A stretch of DNA of 64,000 nt from Gordonia malaquae NBRC 108250 (GCF_000344135.1 NZ_BAOP01000008.1:1-64000); one strand, 5' to 3'. Positions 1 to 9,068 are shown, numbered from the stretch's first letter. The notes: generated by a model from the letters alone, not told the origin. A program made the numbers and translations.

Positions 1-2
1 GG

Positions 3-749
3 ATGCGTGGAATGAATCGGCTGCGATTGCCTTACGTCGAAGACCTCGTCGGCATGGTCGTCCCGCTCGACCGAGCTCGAATCACGACGGTCGGGCGCGC
101 CGGGGATCTCGCGTTTCCCGACAACCCGTATCTTCATCGCCGCGTGCTGGAGATCGGCTGGAGTGGGGGCAGATGGTGGATGAAGAACGTCGGGTCATGG
201 ACGACGGTGCGCTTCGGTTCACGAGCCGAACCGATCGGCGTCCTGCTCGGCCGGGGCCGGTCGATTGTCCTTCCGGGCGGCGACACTCACGTCGTGTTCG
301 CGGCATCGCGGACCGAGTATGAGGTAGTCGTCCGGCTTCCCGTCGAGGACGATCATCACGTCGCACCGCCGCCGCAGGTCAGTACCGAAGTCACGATCGG
401 GCCGCGGGCCCTCACGTTGGAACAGATTCAGATGTTGGTGGCCTTTGCCGAACCGATCCTGCGGAGCACATGTGTGAGCGTGAGCGAGATCGCGTCGATG
501 CGAGATGTCGAGCAACGGCTCGGCTGGTCGTCGGCGAAGCTGCGGCGCAAGCTCGACTACCTGTGCTTCAAGCTCGACGACGCGGGAGTGGCTGGGCTGG
601 TCTCGGATTCGGTGGTACCCGCGTCGCGTCGCAGACTCAGGCTCGTCGAGTGGGCGCTCGGAACGGGCGTGATCGACCGTGGCGGACTGCGGGTGCTCGA
701 CGTGCGATCGCCTCTGAGCGTCGAGACAGTATCTGAAATCGACGAATAG
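3..749 (+). CDS. FHA-like / winged-helix protein
   Basis: The first ~115 residues look like a forkhead-associated (phosphothreonine-binding) domain: a GR-x-DL-x-x-P-D-N-P-Y-L-H-R stretch, then WWMKNVGS and a strand rich in LPGG. Residues ~135-200 (LTLEQIQMLV through RRKLDYLCFKL) look like a winged helix. There is no signal peptide or membrane segment, so it should act in the cytoplasm. Its place at the head of a locus with three Ser/Thr kinases suggests it reads kinase phosphorylation and may bind DNA; that is inference. ATG at 3 or 12 could be the start, and because the window begins here a start further upstream cannot be excluded. Confidence 0.6.
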   Translation: MRGMNRLRLPYVEDLVGMVVPLDRARITTVGRAGDLAFPDNPYLHRRVLEIGWSGGRWWMKNVGSWTTVRFGSRAEPIGVLLGRGRSIVLPGGDTHVVFAASRTEYEVVVRLPVEDDHHVAPPPQVSTEVTIGPRALTLEQIQMLVAFAEPILRSTCVSVSEIASMRDVEQRLGWSSAKLRRKLDYLCFKLDDAGVAGLVSDSVVPASRRRLRLVEWALGTGVIDRGGLRVLDVRSPLSVETVSEIDE

Positions 750-766
750 ATGTGTCCGCAACGGTA

Positions 767-782
767 TGGGAGGTAGCACCCA
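767..782. promoter_or_regulatory. Locus palindrome, copy 1
   Basis: TGGGAGGTAGCACCCA, a TGGG-N8-CCCA dyad. A TANNNT hexamer (TAGATT, 812-817) follows 29 bp downstream, so the site would sit just upstream of a -35 region, as an activator site does. The downstream gene starts at 891. Copies 2-4 are at 3050, 5538 and 11758. Confidence 0.55.
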
Positions 783-890
783 GATTGTGCGCAATAGGGG
801 ACTACCGATCGTAGATTCGGCTGGACAGCGCAGATCGCGCAGTCTCCGGGGATCTCGACACGACCCCGAACGAGGAAGGACTGGCATTCG

Positions 891-1541
891 ATGACGACAA
901 CTCGACGGACGCTCGCCGGGTGCGCCCTGGTCGCTGCGGCCGCATTCGCACTCGGAGCGCCCGCAATCGCACACGCGGGTGGAACGAAGGACCCGGCATA
1001 CAACAATCCGCCGGCCACGATGGCGCCGAATCAGGATGGCTCCGAGCAGGATCGACCCGGCAGCACCCTCCCCGGTCTCGACGACGATGCGCCGACCGTG
1101 CCGGACGGTGCCCTCGGTGACGGCGGCCAGAACTCGGAGTCTGGCGCCGCGAGCTGCATCAAGAACATCAAACTCGACATCCCGTCGTCGCCGGGCGGAC
1201 CGGCCGGGTTCCTCCCCAACGGCAACGAGGACATGGGCGTTGAGTACACGGTCCGCATCCATAACGCAGGCTCATCGACGTGCACGATCAAGACCGACAG
1301 CATCAGCCTGAAGGTGACGGGTGCGGGCTCGAAGACGTGCACACCGATCGTGCAGAACCTGACGCTGGCACCGAAGCGCGAGGAGGTCATCAGCAGCAAG
1401 AACGGATCGTGGGGACACTGCGTGACCGATGCTGTGAAGCGACCGGGAAGCTACCAGATTCAGGCATTCGTCAAGCAGGACGGCGTGGTCGTGAAGTCCA
1501 ACAAGCAGGCCTTCGTCGCCGCGGTCCCGGGACGCCGCTGA
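891..1541 (+). CDS. Secreted protein with Ig-like two-cysteine domain
   Basis: Residues 1-29 form a Sec signal peptide (TTRR, then an Ala-rich core ending AHA) with likely cleavage before GGTKD. A low-complexity Pro/Asp/Gly linker follows. Residues ~90-212 form a beta-rich domain with the pattern SSTCTIKT, SKTCTP, KNGSWGHCV, closely similar in spacing to the C-terminal domain of the lipoprotein at 4508-5473. The start has a good ribosome site (GAGGAAGGA). The function is unknown. It is probably an extracytoplasmic partner or ligand of the neighbouring receptor kinases, but that rests only on location. A hairpin terminator follows at 1558. Confidence 0.7.
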   Translation: MTTTRRTLAGCALVAAAAFALGAPAIAHAGGTKDPAYNNPPATMAPNQDGSEQDRPGSTLPGLDDDAPTVPDGALGDGGQNSESGAASCIKNIKLDIPSSPGGPAGFLPNGNEDMGVEYTVRIHNAGSSTCTIKTDSISLKVTGAGSKTCTPIVQNLTLAPKREEVISSKNGSWGHCVTDAVKRPGSYQIQAFVKQDGVVVKSNKQAFVAAVPGRR

Positions 1542-1557
1542 CCACTCTCACCTGGGA

Positions 1558-1592
1558 GAAGCGGCGATGCCCTTTGGGGGCATCGTCGCTTC
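1558..1592. terminator. Bidirectional hairpin terminator
   Basis: A 15-bp stem with one G-T wobble and a 5-nt loop (TTTGG) lies between the stop codons of two convergent genes (1541 on +, 1609 on -). Confidence 0.75.
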
Positions 1593-1608
1593 CTGGTCTC
1601 GTCGCCCG

Positions 1609-2949
1609 TCAGTGGTGTCGGTCGTCTGGAACGGGTTTGCGTGCGCGGTACCGACGATGCAGCGCAAACAGCACCACGCCGAGTGCGACAGCTCCCGCGC
1701 CGAGGCCGGCGCACTGCAGGGCGAGTGTCGACGAATACGCATAGTTCTGAGCGGGAATCGAGTCCGTGCCGCGCGCCACTACATCTCCGGCCGCAGCAAA
1801 GCCGATAAGACCGGCGACCACGAGCACAGCTGACAGGACGCCGAAAAGTGCAGGCGTACGCCGCACCACACTCCACACAGGTCGCACCACGACGACGGTC
1901 AGGGCGTTCCCCAGGTGTGCCGCAGCCGCCCGACGTTCGAGCGCCGCGTCGGACAGTGGATGCTCCTCGCGCCAGCTGGCGCGCGCGGCGGCGAGCGCAT
2001 GGCGTACCCGCGAAAATCGATCCGGCGTGTCGGCCGTGGTGACAGGGACGACTTGGTTGGCCGCCGGGGTCGTGGCGTCGGGCCGCCGTTGCGCAACGAC
2101 GGTCGGATCGGCGGGCGGTGTCCGGGGTCTCGTCGCAGCGACGCCGGTCGCGGTCGACAGGGCGTGTGCAAACTCCCCGCAGGTGCGAAAGCGGGATCCG
2201 GGGTCTTTGCTCAGAGCACGCTGGAGGACGTCGTCGAGATGTGCGAGTCGCCCGCCCAGTCGTTCGGGTGGGGTGGTGATGTGTGCCTGCATCAGTGCGC
2301 CGACGTTGGCTGCAGTGAACGGCGGCGCGCCAGTGAGAAGCTCTACCGCGGTGCACGCGAGTGCATACTGGTCGGTCGCCGGGCCGGTGGTCCCGCCGGT
2401 GAGCGATTCGGGCGCCGAATAGGCGATGGACCCGATGAAGGCCCCGGTGCTGGTGAGCCGGGTCTGATCGGCGGACCGGGCAATCCCGAAGTCGAGGACC
2501 GTGACGCGGTCGATCGAGCCGTCGGGTCGCCGTCCGACGGAGATGTTCGCCGGTTTGATATCCCGGTGGATCACCTGCCTCGAGTGCGCGTAGTCGAGCG
2601 CCGACGCGACCGACGACACGATCTGCGCCACATCCATTGGCCGCAACGGAAGGCGGGCGGTGATGTCACCCGGCGCATAACGCATGGTGAACCACGGCAG
2701 CCCGCTATCGACGCCGTAGTGGTAGACGGTCGCGATTCCTGGATGGTCGAGCGCTGCACTCGTCTTCACTTCGCGCAGGAACCGGTGGGTGAAGGCCTCG
2801 CTGTCCGGCGACGACACGACCTTGAGCGCCTCCCGGCGTCCGAGCCGAGGGTTGTCGACCAGATACACCCGGCCCATGCCGCCCCGTCCGATCAGGTTGA
2901 TGATCCGATAGCCGGCGAACTCGTCGCCCGCGGTGAGTTGTGAGTTCAC
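1609..2949 (-). CDS. Membrane Ser/Thr protein kinase (PknB-type), kinase 1
   Basis: The kinase domain spans residues ~13-270 and is intact: P-loop IGRGGMGRV (20-28), ATP-anchoring Lys43, catalytic HRDIKPAN with Asp130, DFG with Asp153, and APE after the activation loop. A Pro/Thr/Arg-rich juxtamembrane linker follows. The C-terminus has two hydrophobic segments (around TPALFGVLSAVLVVAGLIGF and LQCAGLGAGAVALGVVLFAL) joined by a short loop, and a basic tail. Unlike kinases 2 and 3 it has no large outer domain. GTG start. It is divergent from the membrane protein at 3107, with palindrome copy 2 between them. Substrates are unknown. Confidence 0.9.
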   Translation of the reverse strand: MNSQLTAGDEFAGYRIINLIGRGGMGRVYLVDNPRLGRREALKVVSSPDSEAFTHRFLREVKTSAALDHPGIATVYHYGVDSGLPWFTMRYAPGDITARLPLRPMDVAQIVSSVASALDYAHSRQVIHRDIKPANISVGRRPDGSIDRVTVLDFGIARSADQTRLTSTGAFIGSIAYSAPESLTGGTTGPATDQYALACTAVELLTGAPPFTAANVGALMQAHITTPPERLGGRLAHLDDVLQRALSKDPGSRFRTCGEFAHALSTATGVAATRPRTPPADPTVVAQRRPDATTPAANQVVPVTTADTPDRFSRVRHALAAARASWREEHPLSDAALERRAAAAHLGNALTVVVVRPVWSVVRRTPALFGVLSAVLVVAGLIGFAAAGDVVARGTDSIPAQNYAYSSTLALQCAGLGAGAVALGVVLFALHRRYRARKPVPDDRHH

Positions 2950-3049
2950 GGAGTGTGACGTCCTTGTCAGTGAGGCGCAATGGCTCAGGCGCCGTCGTCG
3001 GGTGGGTTTGTATCAGTCAATCGGAGAGCATCGAGCCAGTTCAGTGCAT

Positions 3050-3065
3050 TGGGCGGTAGCACCCA
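3050..3065. promoter_or_regulatory. Locus palindrome, copy 2
   Basis: TGGGCGGTAGCACCCA lies in the divergent intergenic region of kinase 1 and the 3107 gene. The -10-like TAGCTT is at 3095-3100, again 29 bp downstream. It would give a transcript starting at or next to the ATG at 3107, so that message may be leaderless. Confidence 0.55.
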
Positions 3066-3106
3066 TGGGGGCAATGGACACGCCGTTGTGTCGATAGCTT
3101 CGCGGT

Positions 3107-4507
3107 ATGACGGAATCTCTTGTGGTGGTCGCGGCCGCGATCATGTGGCTGCTCTGCGTCGCCGGAGTGTGGCTGTGGCTCTCGTCGATCCGCGCCTTTG
3201 CCCGCGGTATCGGCTGGTACACGCTGTTTCTGGTGCCACTCCTACTCACCCCGCTCGGTTCCGCGGGCATCGGGCTTCTCACCTTGGCCTATGTGCAGTC
3301 TCCGTTGGAGTGGCCCGGGACCCTGATGATCTACTTCCTCGTCGTCGCCGGGGCGGCGTTGCTCGGGCTGATCCCGGTGGTGCTGGTCCGTGCGCTCCTC
3401 GCGCTTGTCGGCTACGCCGATCGTGGGAACGGTGAACGGCTGGTTGACTGGCGTCGTGGCCGCCTCCGGACTGCGGAGCAGATCGCCACCGACCTGCGCG
3501 ACAGTGTGGTCCGTGGACCTGGCGTCCTGTACGACATCGCGGCCGTTCAACTACCGGGCCGGCGGGTGGTGTCCGGCGGCCGCTATGTGGTGCAGCCGAG
3601 GGTCCGCGGTTTCGGTCGAAAGGTCATCAACTCGACCCTCGTCGACCTGTGCGCCGCTGAACCTCGGCTCACCCAACTCGTCGCGGAGTTGGGACGCGAC
3701 AGGGTGCTTGACATGCTCACGGCCGGGCGGAGCCGCGCGTCGGTCTACAACCGCTATGTGCGGACCCTCGTCGACGAGGCCGACTTCTGCTACCTGTACG
3801 ACGCGCTTCGACCGTTGTTCCGCGATGCGGTAGCCGACCGCTACGGGATCATGGCGGCCGATCTCGCGTCTCACCTGATTCCCCGGACCAGCCATAAACA
3901 CCGAGTCGATGTCGACCGTGTGCCGGGCGTGGATGCGCCGTGGATGGGAGCGGTTCGAGACATCCACCGGTACGTGACCGACCACGGGACCTTCCTGCGG
4001 GTCGATATGGCGAGGTCTGTTGGCGGCCGTGCCACAACCCGAGAGGTTCTGCGGGTGGTGCGGGCACCGAACGCGGGACCGGTCACCGCAATCGTCGAGA
4101 TCGCGGCAGACCTTCCGTTGGACCGTCCGGCGGTGATCGCCGCCGTCGAGCAGGCGGCCGCCGGTGAGGGGCGAACGAATCGGCTCGTCGCCGGATCGGT
4201 GAAACTGAACACGAACGCGCTCAAGGATCTGATCCGGGGGCGTGACCACGTCCGTCCGCAGGTGACCGCGCTGCGGGCGCCTGCGGTCATCGCCGACCCG
4301 GGAGGATTCGGACGAACCGCGACAGTCGCGACAACGGGCGTCGTGAACGTTGTGGTCACGCCCTTCGTGTATGCGCTCCGGGCGATCGGACTCCTGCGGT
4401 GGCCGATCGTCGCAGTCGACCCCGAAGGTCGCGAGAGGGTGATCGACTACCGTCGAGGTCGGAAGTCTGTCATCGCCGCCCAGCAGGTCGTGCGACGTTC
4501 GGCGTAG
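3107..4507 (+). CDS. Membrane protein of unknown function
   Basis: Three hydrophobic segments lie in the first ~110 residues (SLVVVAAAIMWLLCVAGVWL; YTLFLVPLLLTPLGSAGIGL; LMIYFLVVAGAALLGLIPVV). A ~350-residue soluble part follows that I do not recognise. A short motif appears twice: VDWRRGR just after the membrane region and IDYRRGR near the C-terminus, each followed by an A-Q-rich helix. There is no Shine-Dalgarno upstream, and a -10-like hexamer ends 7 bp before the ATG, consistent with leaderless translation. Its stop directly abuts the stop of the convergent lipoprotein gene, with no spacer. Confidence 0.65.
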   Translation: MTESLVVVAAAIMWLLCVAGVWLWLSSIRAFARGIGWYTLFLVPLLLTPLGSAGIGLLTLAYVQSPLEWPGTLMIYFLVVAGAALLGLIPVVLVRALLALVGYADRGNGERLVDWRRGRLRTAEQIATDLRDSVVRGPGVLYDIAAVQLPGRRVVSGGRYVVQPRVRGFGRKVINSTLVDLCAAEPRLTQLVAELGRDRVLDMLTAGRSRASVYNRYVRTLVDEADFCYLYDALRPLFRDAVADRYGIMAADLASHLIPRTSHKHRVDVDRVPGVDAPWMGAVRDIHRYVTDHGTFLRVDMARSVGGRATTREVLRVVRAPNAGPVTAIVEIAADLPLDRPAVIAAVEQAAAGEGRTNRLVAGSVKLNTNALKDLIRGRDHVRPQVTALRAPAVIADPGGFGRTATVATTGVVNVVVTPFVYALRAIGLLRWPIVAVDPEGRERVIDYRRGRKSVIAAQQVVRRSA

Positions 4508-5473
4508 TCACGATCGGGCAGCAGTGAAGGAACCGGTGTCGGATTCCGCTGCCTTCTCTCCGTCGACGAGGACAGCCGCTTGGAGGGTGTACTCACCGCT
4601 GGACTTCAGTCCGTCGCTCACGCACGTGCCCCACGTTCCGGACTTGCTGGCGATGTCAATCGATTCGCCGGGCGCGATGTCTGGCGCCTGGACCTCGGGA
4701 GTGCACGTGTTGCTGGTAGGTCCGGAGACATTCAACACGATGTCGTTGGTCGCCACGCGGCACGGCGATTGACCGTTGTTGGTGATCGTGAGGGTGAAGT
4801 CGAGCGCACCCTCGGTCTCCGTCCCATTGGAGTACGCGTCGGTCGGGACATCGAGGCGAAGGGCGAGGTCTGTCGCGCAGTTCGCCGGGGCCGCCGAGGT
4901 CTGCGTCGGAGGCTGACCGGTCGCCGGGTCGCAGGACGGGTTCGATCGGCGGAACTCGTCGGAGTATCCGGAGTTGGTGATCGCCTTCGTGTTCGGGTCG
5001 ACGGAGTAGGTCACGGCTTCACGTCCGGACCAACCCGCGCCGGTAGTCTCGCCCGGGCGAGGGAAGCTGTAGGTGACAGTCGCTGAGGTGCCGTCGATGC
5101 GCACCTGGTCGGCGAGTTTCATCGGACATACCGTTGCGAGGCCGACGAACTCTCCTCGGGAGAAGAACATGACCGGTTCGGGCGACGACACAATCGGCTT
5201 GTCGATTCGTGCTGTCTGCGCGGACAGTTCCGCGCAGGGATCGGTCAATGTGAGGTCGTGGCGATACCACGTGTAGCCGGACGGAAGGGCTGCGAATGCT
5301 TCGTCGACCGCAGCGGAGTGGTCGGCACTCGGATCGCATTCGGCCGTGGTGCCGGAAGCGGCGGTGGTGTCCTTCGTGATCGGAGTTTCGGTGTCCGAGT
5401 CGGTAGCGCAGCCCGCGACCAGCAGGCAGGCGCCGATCGCAGATGCGGCGGCAGTCGCGTTTCGCAGTCTCAT
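4508..5473 (-). CDS. Lipoprotein, LppP/LprE-like plus Ig-like domain
   Basis: I chose the ATG at 5473 over the longer frame because it follows AGAAGGA and begins a clean lipoprotein signal with lipobox LVAGC (Cys ~22). The middle part (residues ~45-190; SGYTWYRHDL, DPCAELS, VTYSFPRPGETTGAGWSG, AVTYSVDP) resembles the mycobacterial LppP/LprE lipoprotein family. The C-terminal ~115 residues repeat the Ig-like domain of the secreted protein at 891 (SPCRVAT, SNTCTP, SKSGTWGTCV). It should be anchored on the outer face of the cytoplasmic membrane. Its role is unknown. Palindrome copy 3 lies upstream. Confidence 0.7.
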   Translation of the reverse strand: MRLRNATAAASAIGACLLVAGCATDSDTETPITKDTTAASGTTAECDPSADHSAAVDEAFAALPSGYTWYRHDLTLTDPCAELSAQTARIDKPIVSSPEPVMFFSRGEFVGLATVCPMKLADQVRIDGTSATVTYSFPRPGETTGAGWSGREAVTYSVDPNTKAITNSGYSDEFRRSNPSCDPATGQPPTQTSAAPANCATDLALRLDVPTDAYSNGTETEGALDFTLTITNNGQSPCRVATNDIVLNVSGPTSNTCTPEVQAPDIAPGESIDIASKSGTWGTCVSDGLKSSGEYTLQAAVLVDGEKAAESDTGSFTAARS

Positions 5474-5537
5474 GGAGTCCTTCTCTCGTGGTTGACAGGT
5501 GTTCAGCGTCCAATTTGTCGTACCAGAGACGGATTCT

Positions 5538-5553
5538 TGGGTGTGAGCACCCA
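5538..5553. promoter_or_regulatory. Locus palindrome, copy 3
   Basis: TGGGTGTGAGCACCCA lies between the divergent lipoprotein (start 5473) and kinase 2 (start 5636). The -10-like TATGAT is at 5589-5594, 35 bp downstream, slightly farther than at the other sites. Confidence 0.5.
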
Positions 5554-5635
5554 ACGGTGTCCTGGCTGGGAGTGTCTGCGCGGCCTCGTATGATCGACAT
5601 CCGGACGTAGATCGGAGCGCGGAGGGCGGATCTAG

Positions 5636-7198
5636 GTGGGCTTGCAGGCGGGGGAGACATTCGCAGGCTATCGCGTGGTGGAGCGTATCGGCGCGGGAAC
5701 GATGGGCGAGGTAGTCCTAGTCGAGAACGACAAACTCGGACGTCGCGAAGCGCTGAAGGTGATTTCATCGGGCCGCACCGACCCGATGCTGATCATGCGG
5801 TTCACCAATGAGGCGAGGCTCGTCGCATCGCTCGATCACCCCTCGATCGTCGCGGTGTACGACTTCGGCGTAGTCGACGGCGTCCCGTGGTTCACGATGC
5901 CGTTCCTTGACACGATCGACCTTCCGGCGCGGGCTCCGCTCGCAGTGGACAGGGTGTTGCGAGTACTCGCCGACGCGGCAGATGCACTCGACTACGCGCA
6001 CCACCGCGGAGTGATCCATCGCGACGTGAAACCCGAGAACATTGCGGTCGTCGAAGACACGGACGGGAGGATTCTGAGGGTCGCTGTCCTCGACTTCGGG
6101 GTGGGACGGCTCCTCGGCGCCACCCGCGCGACGGTCGACGGTCAGTTCGTCGGCTCGCTCGTCTACACGGCACCGGAAGTCTTCGCCGACGGTCAGTCGG
6201 GTCCGCAGTCGGACCAATACAGCCTCGCCTGCACTGCGTTCGAACTGATGACGGGCTCACTCGCATTCGAGGGCGGTTCAATCGGCGAGGTGATGCAGCG
6301 GCACACCGTAGGCGAGATTCCCGTTCCGTCCGACATCGATCCTCGGCTGGCTCGTTTCGATGAGGCGATCGCGCGGGCGCTGGCGAAAGATCCGACGAGC
6401 AGATTTCCGACATGCGCCGAGTTCGTCGAGGCGCTTGCATCCGCCGACCTTCCAGATTCCGCCATCACGACACGACGGACTGTGGATCGTGCAGGCGTGC
6501 GTGCCCGTCCGAAGTCGAATCGCCGGCGTTGGGCGATCGGCGCCGTTGCGGTGATTGTTGCAGCAGCCGCGGGTGTGGGCGGATACTTCGCCGGAACCGC
6601 ATCGGACCCGCCGGGTGACAGCGATGGACCCGTTATGCAGACTGGCCAGTCGTCGACGACGCACGATGTCGGAGACACCGGAGGGCGGCCGGTCACTCAC
6701 CGTGCCAGCGAGTATGCGCTGGATGGCTATCGCTTCGCCTTCCGGACTGAAGACGGTGGATTCGCCTGCTACTTCGCCGACGAGCCGATGTGCTTCCCGA
6801 AGGATCCGACCGATGTGGCGTGGACGCTCGTGGACCGGTGTTCGGCCGCGGACCGGGGAACGCCCACTCACCTCGTCATCAAACGTGGCCGCACCGACGC
6901 GTGCGCCGCGGTGGCCGTCGTTGGCCGGCAGACTCCCCGCTATCAGGACCGGCACTGGCAGCCGACTCCGCGGATCTTGGAGTCGACCCACAGTGTGTTC
7001 GTCGATACCGATGACGGCCGCTGGGTGTGTCAGGCCGATGCGCCCGGCGGCGGCCCCCAGGACGATCCGGAATCCGACGCGATCATGTCGTTCGCGCCGG
7101 TCTGGTGCAGTCGGGAGTCGTCGACTACAGGGAGAACCGGAGCCCCGTCATTCGGGTTCGACAGGGAGGACAACGGGTTGATCATCCCGCGTGGGTAG
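5636..7198 (+). CDS. Receptor Ser/Thr protein kinase, kinase 2
   Basis: The cytoplasmic kinase domain (residues ~10-270) is complete: P-loop IGAGTMGEV, Lys41, HRDVKPEN with Asp130, DFG Asp153 and a TAPE segment. A basic linker leads to one membrane span at 299-320. The outer region (321-520) starts with a Ser/Asp linker and then a ~150-residue cysteine-rich domain (FAFRTEDGGFACYF, EPMCFPKDP, VDRCSAADRG, TDACAAVAV, GRWVCQADAP, VWCSR). This domain recurs in shorter form at the end of kinase 3. GTG start behind GGAGG. The last 51 bp overlap the 3' end of the convergent membrane-protein gene. The ligand is unknown. Confidence 0.9.
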   Translation: MGLQAGETFAGYRVVERIGAGTMGEVVLVENDKLGRREALKVISSGRTDPMLIMRFTNEARLVASLDHPSIVAVYDFGVVDGVPWFTMPFLDTIDLPARAPLAVDRVLRVLADAADALDYAHHRGVIHRDVKPENIAVVEDTDGRILRVAVLDFGVGRLLGATRATVDGQFVGSLVYTAPEVFADGQSGPQSDQYSLACTAFELMTGSLAFEGGSIGEVMQRHTVGEIPVPSDIDPRLARFDEAIARALAKDPTSRFPTCAEFVEALASADLPDSAITTRRTVDRAGVRARPKSNRRRWAIGAVAVIVAAAAGVGGYFAGTASDPPGDSDGPVMQTGQSSTTHDVGDTGGRPVTHRASEYALDGYRFAFRTEDGGFACYFADEPMCFPKDPTDVAWTLVDRCSAADRGTPTHLVIKRGRTDACAAVAVVGRQTPRYQDRHWQPTPRILESTHSVFVDTDDGRWVCQADAPGGGPQDDPESDAIMSFAPVWCSRESSTTGRTGAPSFGFDREDNGLIIPRG

Positions 7199-9037
7199 TT
7201 CCGCAGCGTCGTCGTCGACCGGTTCGAGGGCCACGTGCCGCCAGAAATCGACGAGCCGCGACTTCAGTTCGAACTCAGTGGTGGGCGCCGCACCTGCTCG
7301 GAACTCGGGCCGTGTCGACCACTCCGACCAGGTCAAGGAGCCGAATCCGGCCGCCGCGTACCGAATGGCAGCCGAGCCGGCGATGGACCGGAACATCCTC
7401 GTCGTCATCTTGGTGTCCGCGGACACGCGCACGGCCACCGAGGTGAAGCGGACGCCGTTGTCCGGTGTCCTGTCGGTGAGCAGATAGGCGACGATCAGGT
7501 CGTCGCCGTCGGGGATCGCCGACACCCGCTCTATCGGAGGAAGCTCGTCGCTCTGGATACCGCTGTCTTTGGACATGATGATCGCCGCGTCGCCGACCTC
7601 GTCGGGCGTGTGAGTCGGTCGGCCGACGCCGGATAGCTCGAAGATTCGAAACATCGTGGTCGGAGCGACAGAGGCGAGTTCCTCAAGAAACTGCTCGCTC
7701 ATGCTCCATCGCAGCCGTAGGCGTTCCGCATCGTGGCCGCTCGCCAGAGTGGCGATCGCGTCCACGACGGCCTCCGTGCCGTACCGGTCGATGGAGTCGG
7801 CGATCGCCGGGTCACGCTCGGCGAGATCCTCGACGGCCCACACCACGGCGGCGACGTCGACGACCGGCAGGAAGCGGCCGCTCACCTCGGTACCGCGGTA
7901 CGCGTACACGGATTCGTCGATGAGTGCCGTGGCGCACGTGTTGATCCGGTGAGCCGCGTCGACGAGTTCGGGCGAGAACGGTCGACCCGGTTCAAGGTCG
8001 GTGGTGGGGCGAGCGGTCAAGGCGAGCTGTAGACGGGGTAGACGAGTAGCGACCGCGATGCCGAACATCACCGCGCCGATCGCGCCGGTCGCCCATACGG
8101 CGAGCCCGGGTTTCGTCGTGAAGTCGACACCGACGTCGGTCGGGTCCAGGGCCCACAGCGTCGCCGCGAGGAATCCGACGACGGCGGTGAGGATGAGCAG
8201 CAAGCCGCTGACGCCCCACGGAACCGAACCGGTCGGACGCAGACCCGCCAGTGCACCCTGCAGCTTCTTGTCGTGGACACAACTGATCGCACCGATCAAC
8301 ATGAGCATCACCAACAGCACGGGAGTCGCCGACCAGCCGTCGAACATTGTTGACGCGGTGCCGTCGGGCAGTGTGCCGGTGCCGACGACACTTCCCGTCA
8401 ACCCGTCGGATTCCGCGACGGAAGAACCGTCGATCGAGTGCACCGCGGTCGGGAGTGCGGCTATCACGGCAACGCTCGCAGTGAGCAGCAGCAAGTACAG
8501 TGCAACCTCGACGCGGCGTGCCGGAGGGCGGCGGAACGGGTCACGAGAGCCGAGCGCGGTGACCGCGCGCCGATGCTCCACCGCACCGACGACCAGCAGT
8601 GTCAGTCCGACGGCCGCGGTGATGAACGCCGCGGGGGCCATCGACGTCGTCATGTCGGCCGAGAACCGGGCATCGGGGCCCGCCACCAGCATGGTGCGGG
8701 CGGCGAACGACGCCGCGATGACCGTCAGCAGCGTGGCTCCGCTGATCGCGACCTGAAGCGACGCCGATTCGGCGGGCCGTCGATCGCCGCGTTTGGTGAG
8801 GTAACGTCCCGCGAAGAACGCGATTGCCACGGCAACCGCGAGAATCGGTGGATACCACGACGATGTCTGCTCGCCGTTCTCGGTGATGACAGATGTGCCG
8901 GTCAGTTTCCATTCAATCGTTCGTGAATCTCCGCGCGCCGTGAACCACGGGAATACGAACCCGGAGGTCGCGACGACGGCAGCGGCCGCTAGCCGGCTCA
9001 ACCCCAGCCTGCGAATTGGTGACGGATAGTTGTCCAT
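7148..9037 (-). CDS. Polytopic membrane protein of unknown function
   Basis: About eight hydrophobic segments lie in the first ~330 residues, for example AAAVVATSGFVFPWF, ILAVAVAIAFFAGRYL, FITAAVGLTLLVVGAV and AVWATGAIGAVMFGIAVA. A ~290-residue soluble tail follows, rich in acidic residues and probably cytoplasmic, with no family I recognise. The ATG follows AAAGGA. The gene sits between kinase 2 and a PGPGW-family gene, and its 3' end overlaps kinase 2 by 51 bp in the antisense sense. A role in the kinase locus is inferred only from position. Confidence 0.65.
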   Translation of the reverse strand: MDNYPSPIRRLGLSRLAAAAVVATSGFVFPWFTARGDSRTIEWKLTGTSVITENGEQTSSWYPPILAVAVAIAFFAGRYLTKRGDRRPAESASLQVAISGATLLTVIAASFAARTMLVAGPDARFSADMTTSMAPAAFITAAVGLTLLVVGAVEHRRAVTALGSRDPFRRPPARRVEVALYLLLLTASVAVIAALPTAVHSIDGSSVAESDGLTGSVVGTGTLPDGTASTMFDGWSATPVLLVMLMLIGAISCVHDKKLQGALAGLRPTGSVPWGVSGLLLILTAVVGFLAATLWALDPTDVGVDFTTKPGLAVWATGAIGAVMFGIAVATRLPRLQLALTARPTTDLEPGRPFSPELVDAAHRINTCATALIDESVYAYRGTEVSGRFLPVVDVAAVVWAVEDLAERDPAIADSIDRYGTEAVVDAIATLASGHDAERLRLRWSMSEQFLEELASVAPTTMFRIFELSGVGRPTHTPDEVGDAAIIMSKDSGIQSDELPPIERVSAIPDGDDLIVAYLLTDRTPDNGVRFTSVAVRVSADTKMTTRMFRSIAGSAAIRYAAAGFGSLTWSEWSTRPEFRAGAAPTTEFELKSRLVDFWRHVALEPVDDDAAELPTRDDQPVVLPVEPE

Positions 9038-9068
9038 TGACGGTGTCCTTTGTGATCGGAGTATTTTG

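Noticed and set aside
219..1262. Long minus-strand open frame over the first two genes
   Set aside because: Arg/Ser-rich translation with no domain, opposite to two well-supported genes; a GC-codon shadow.
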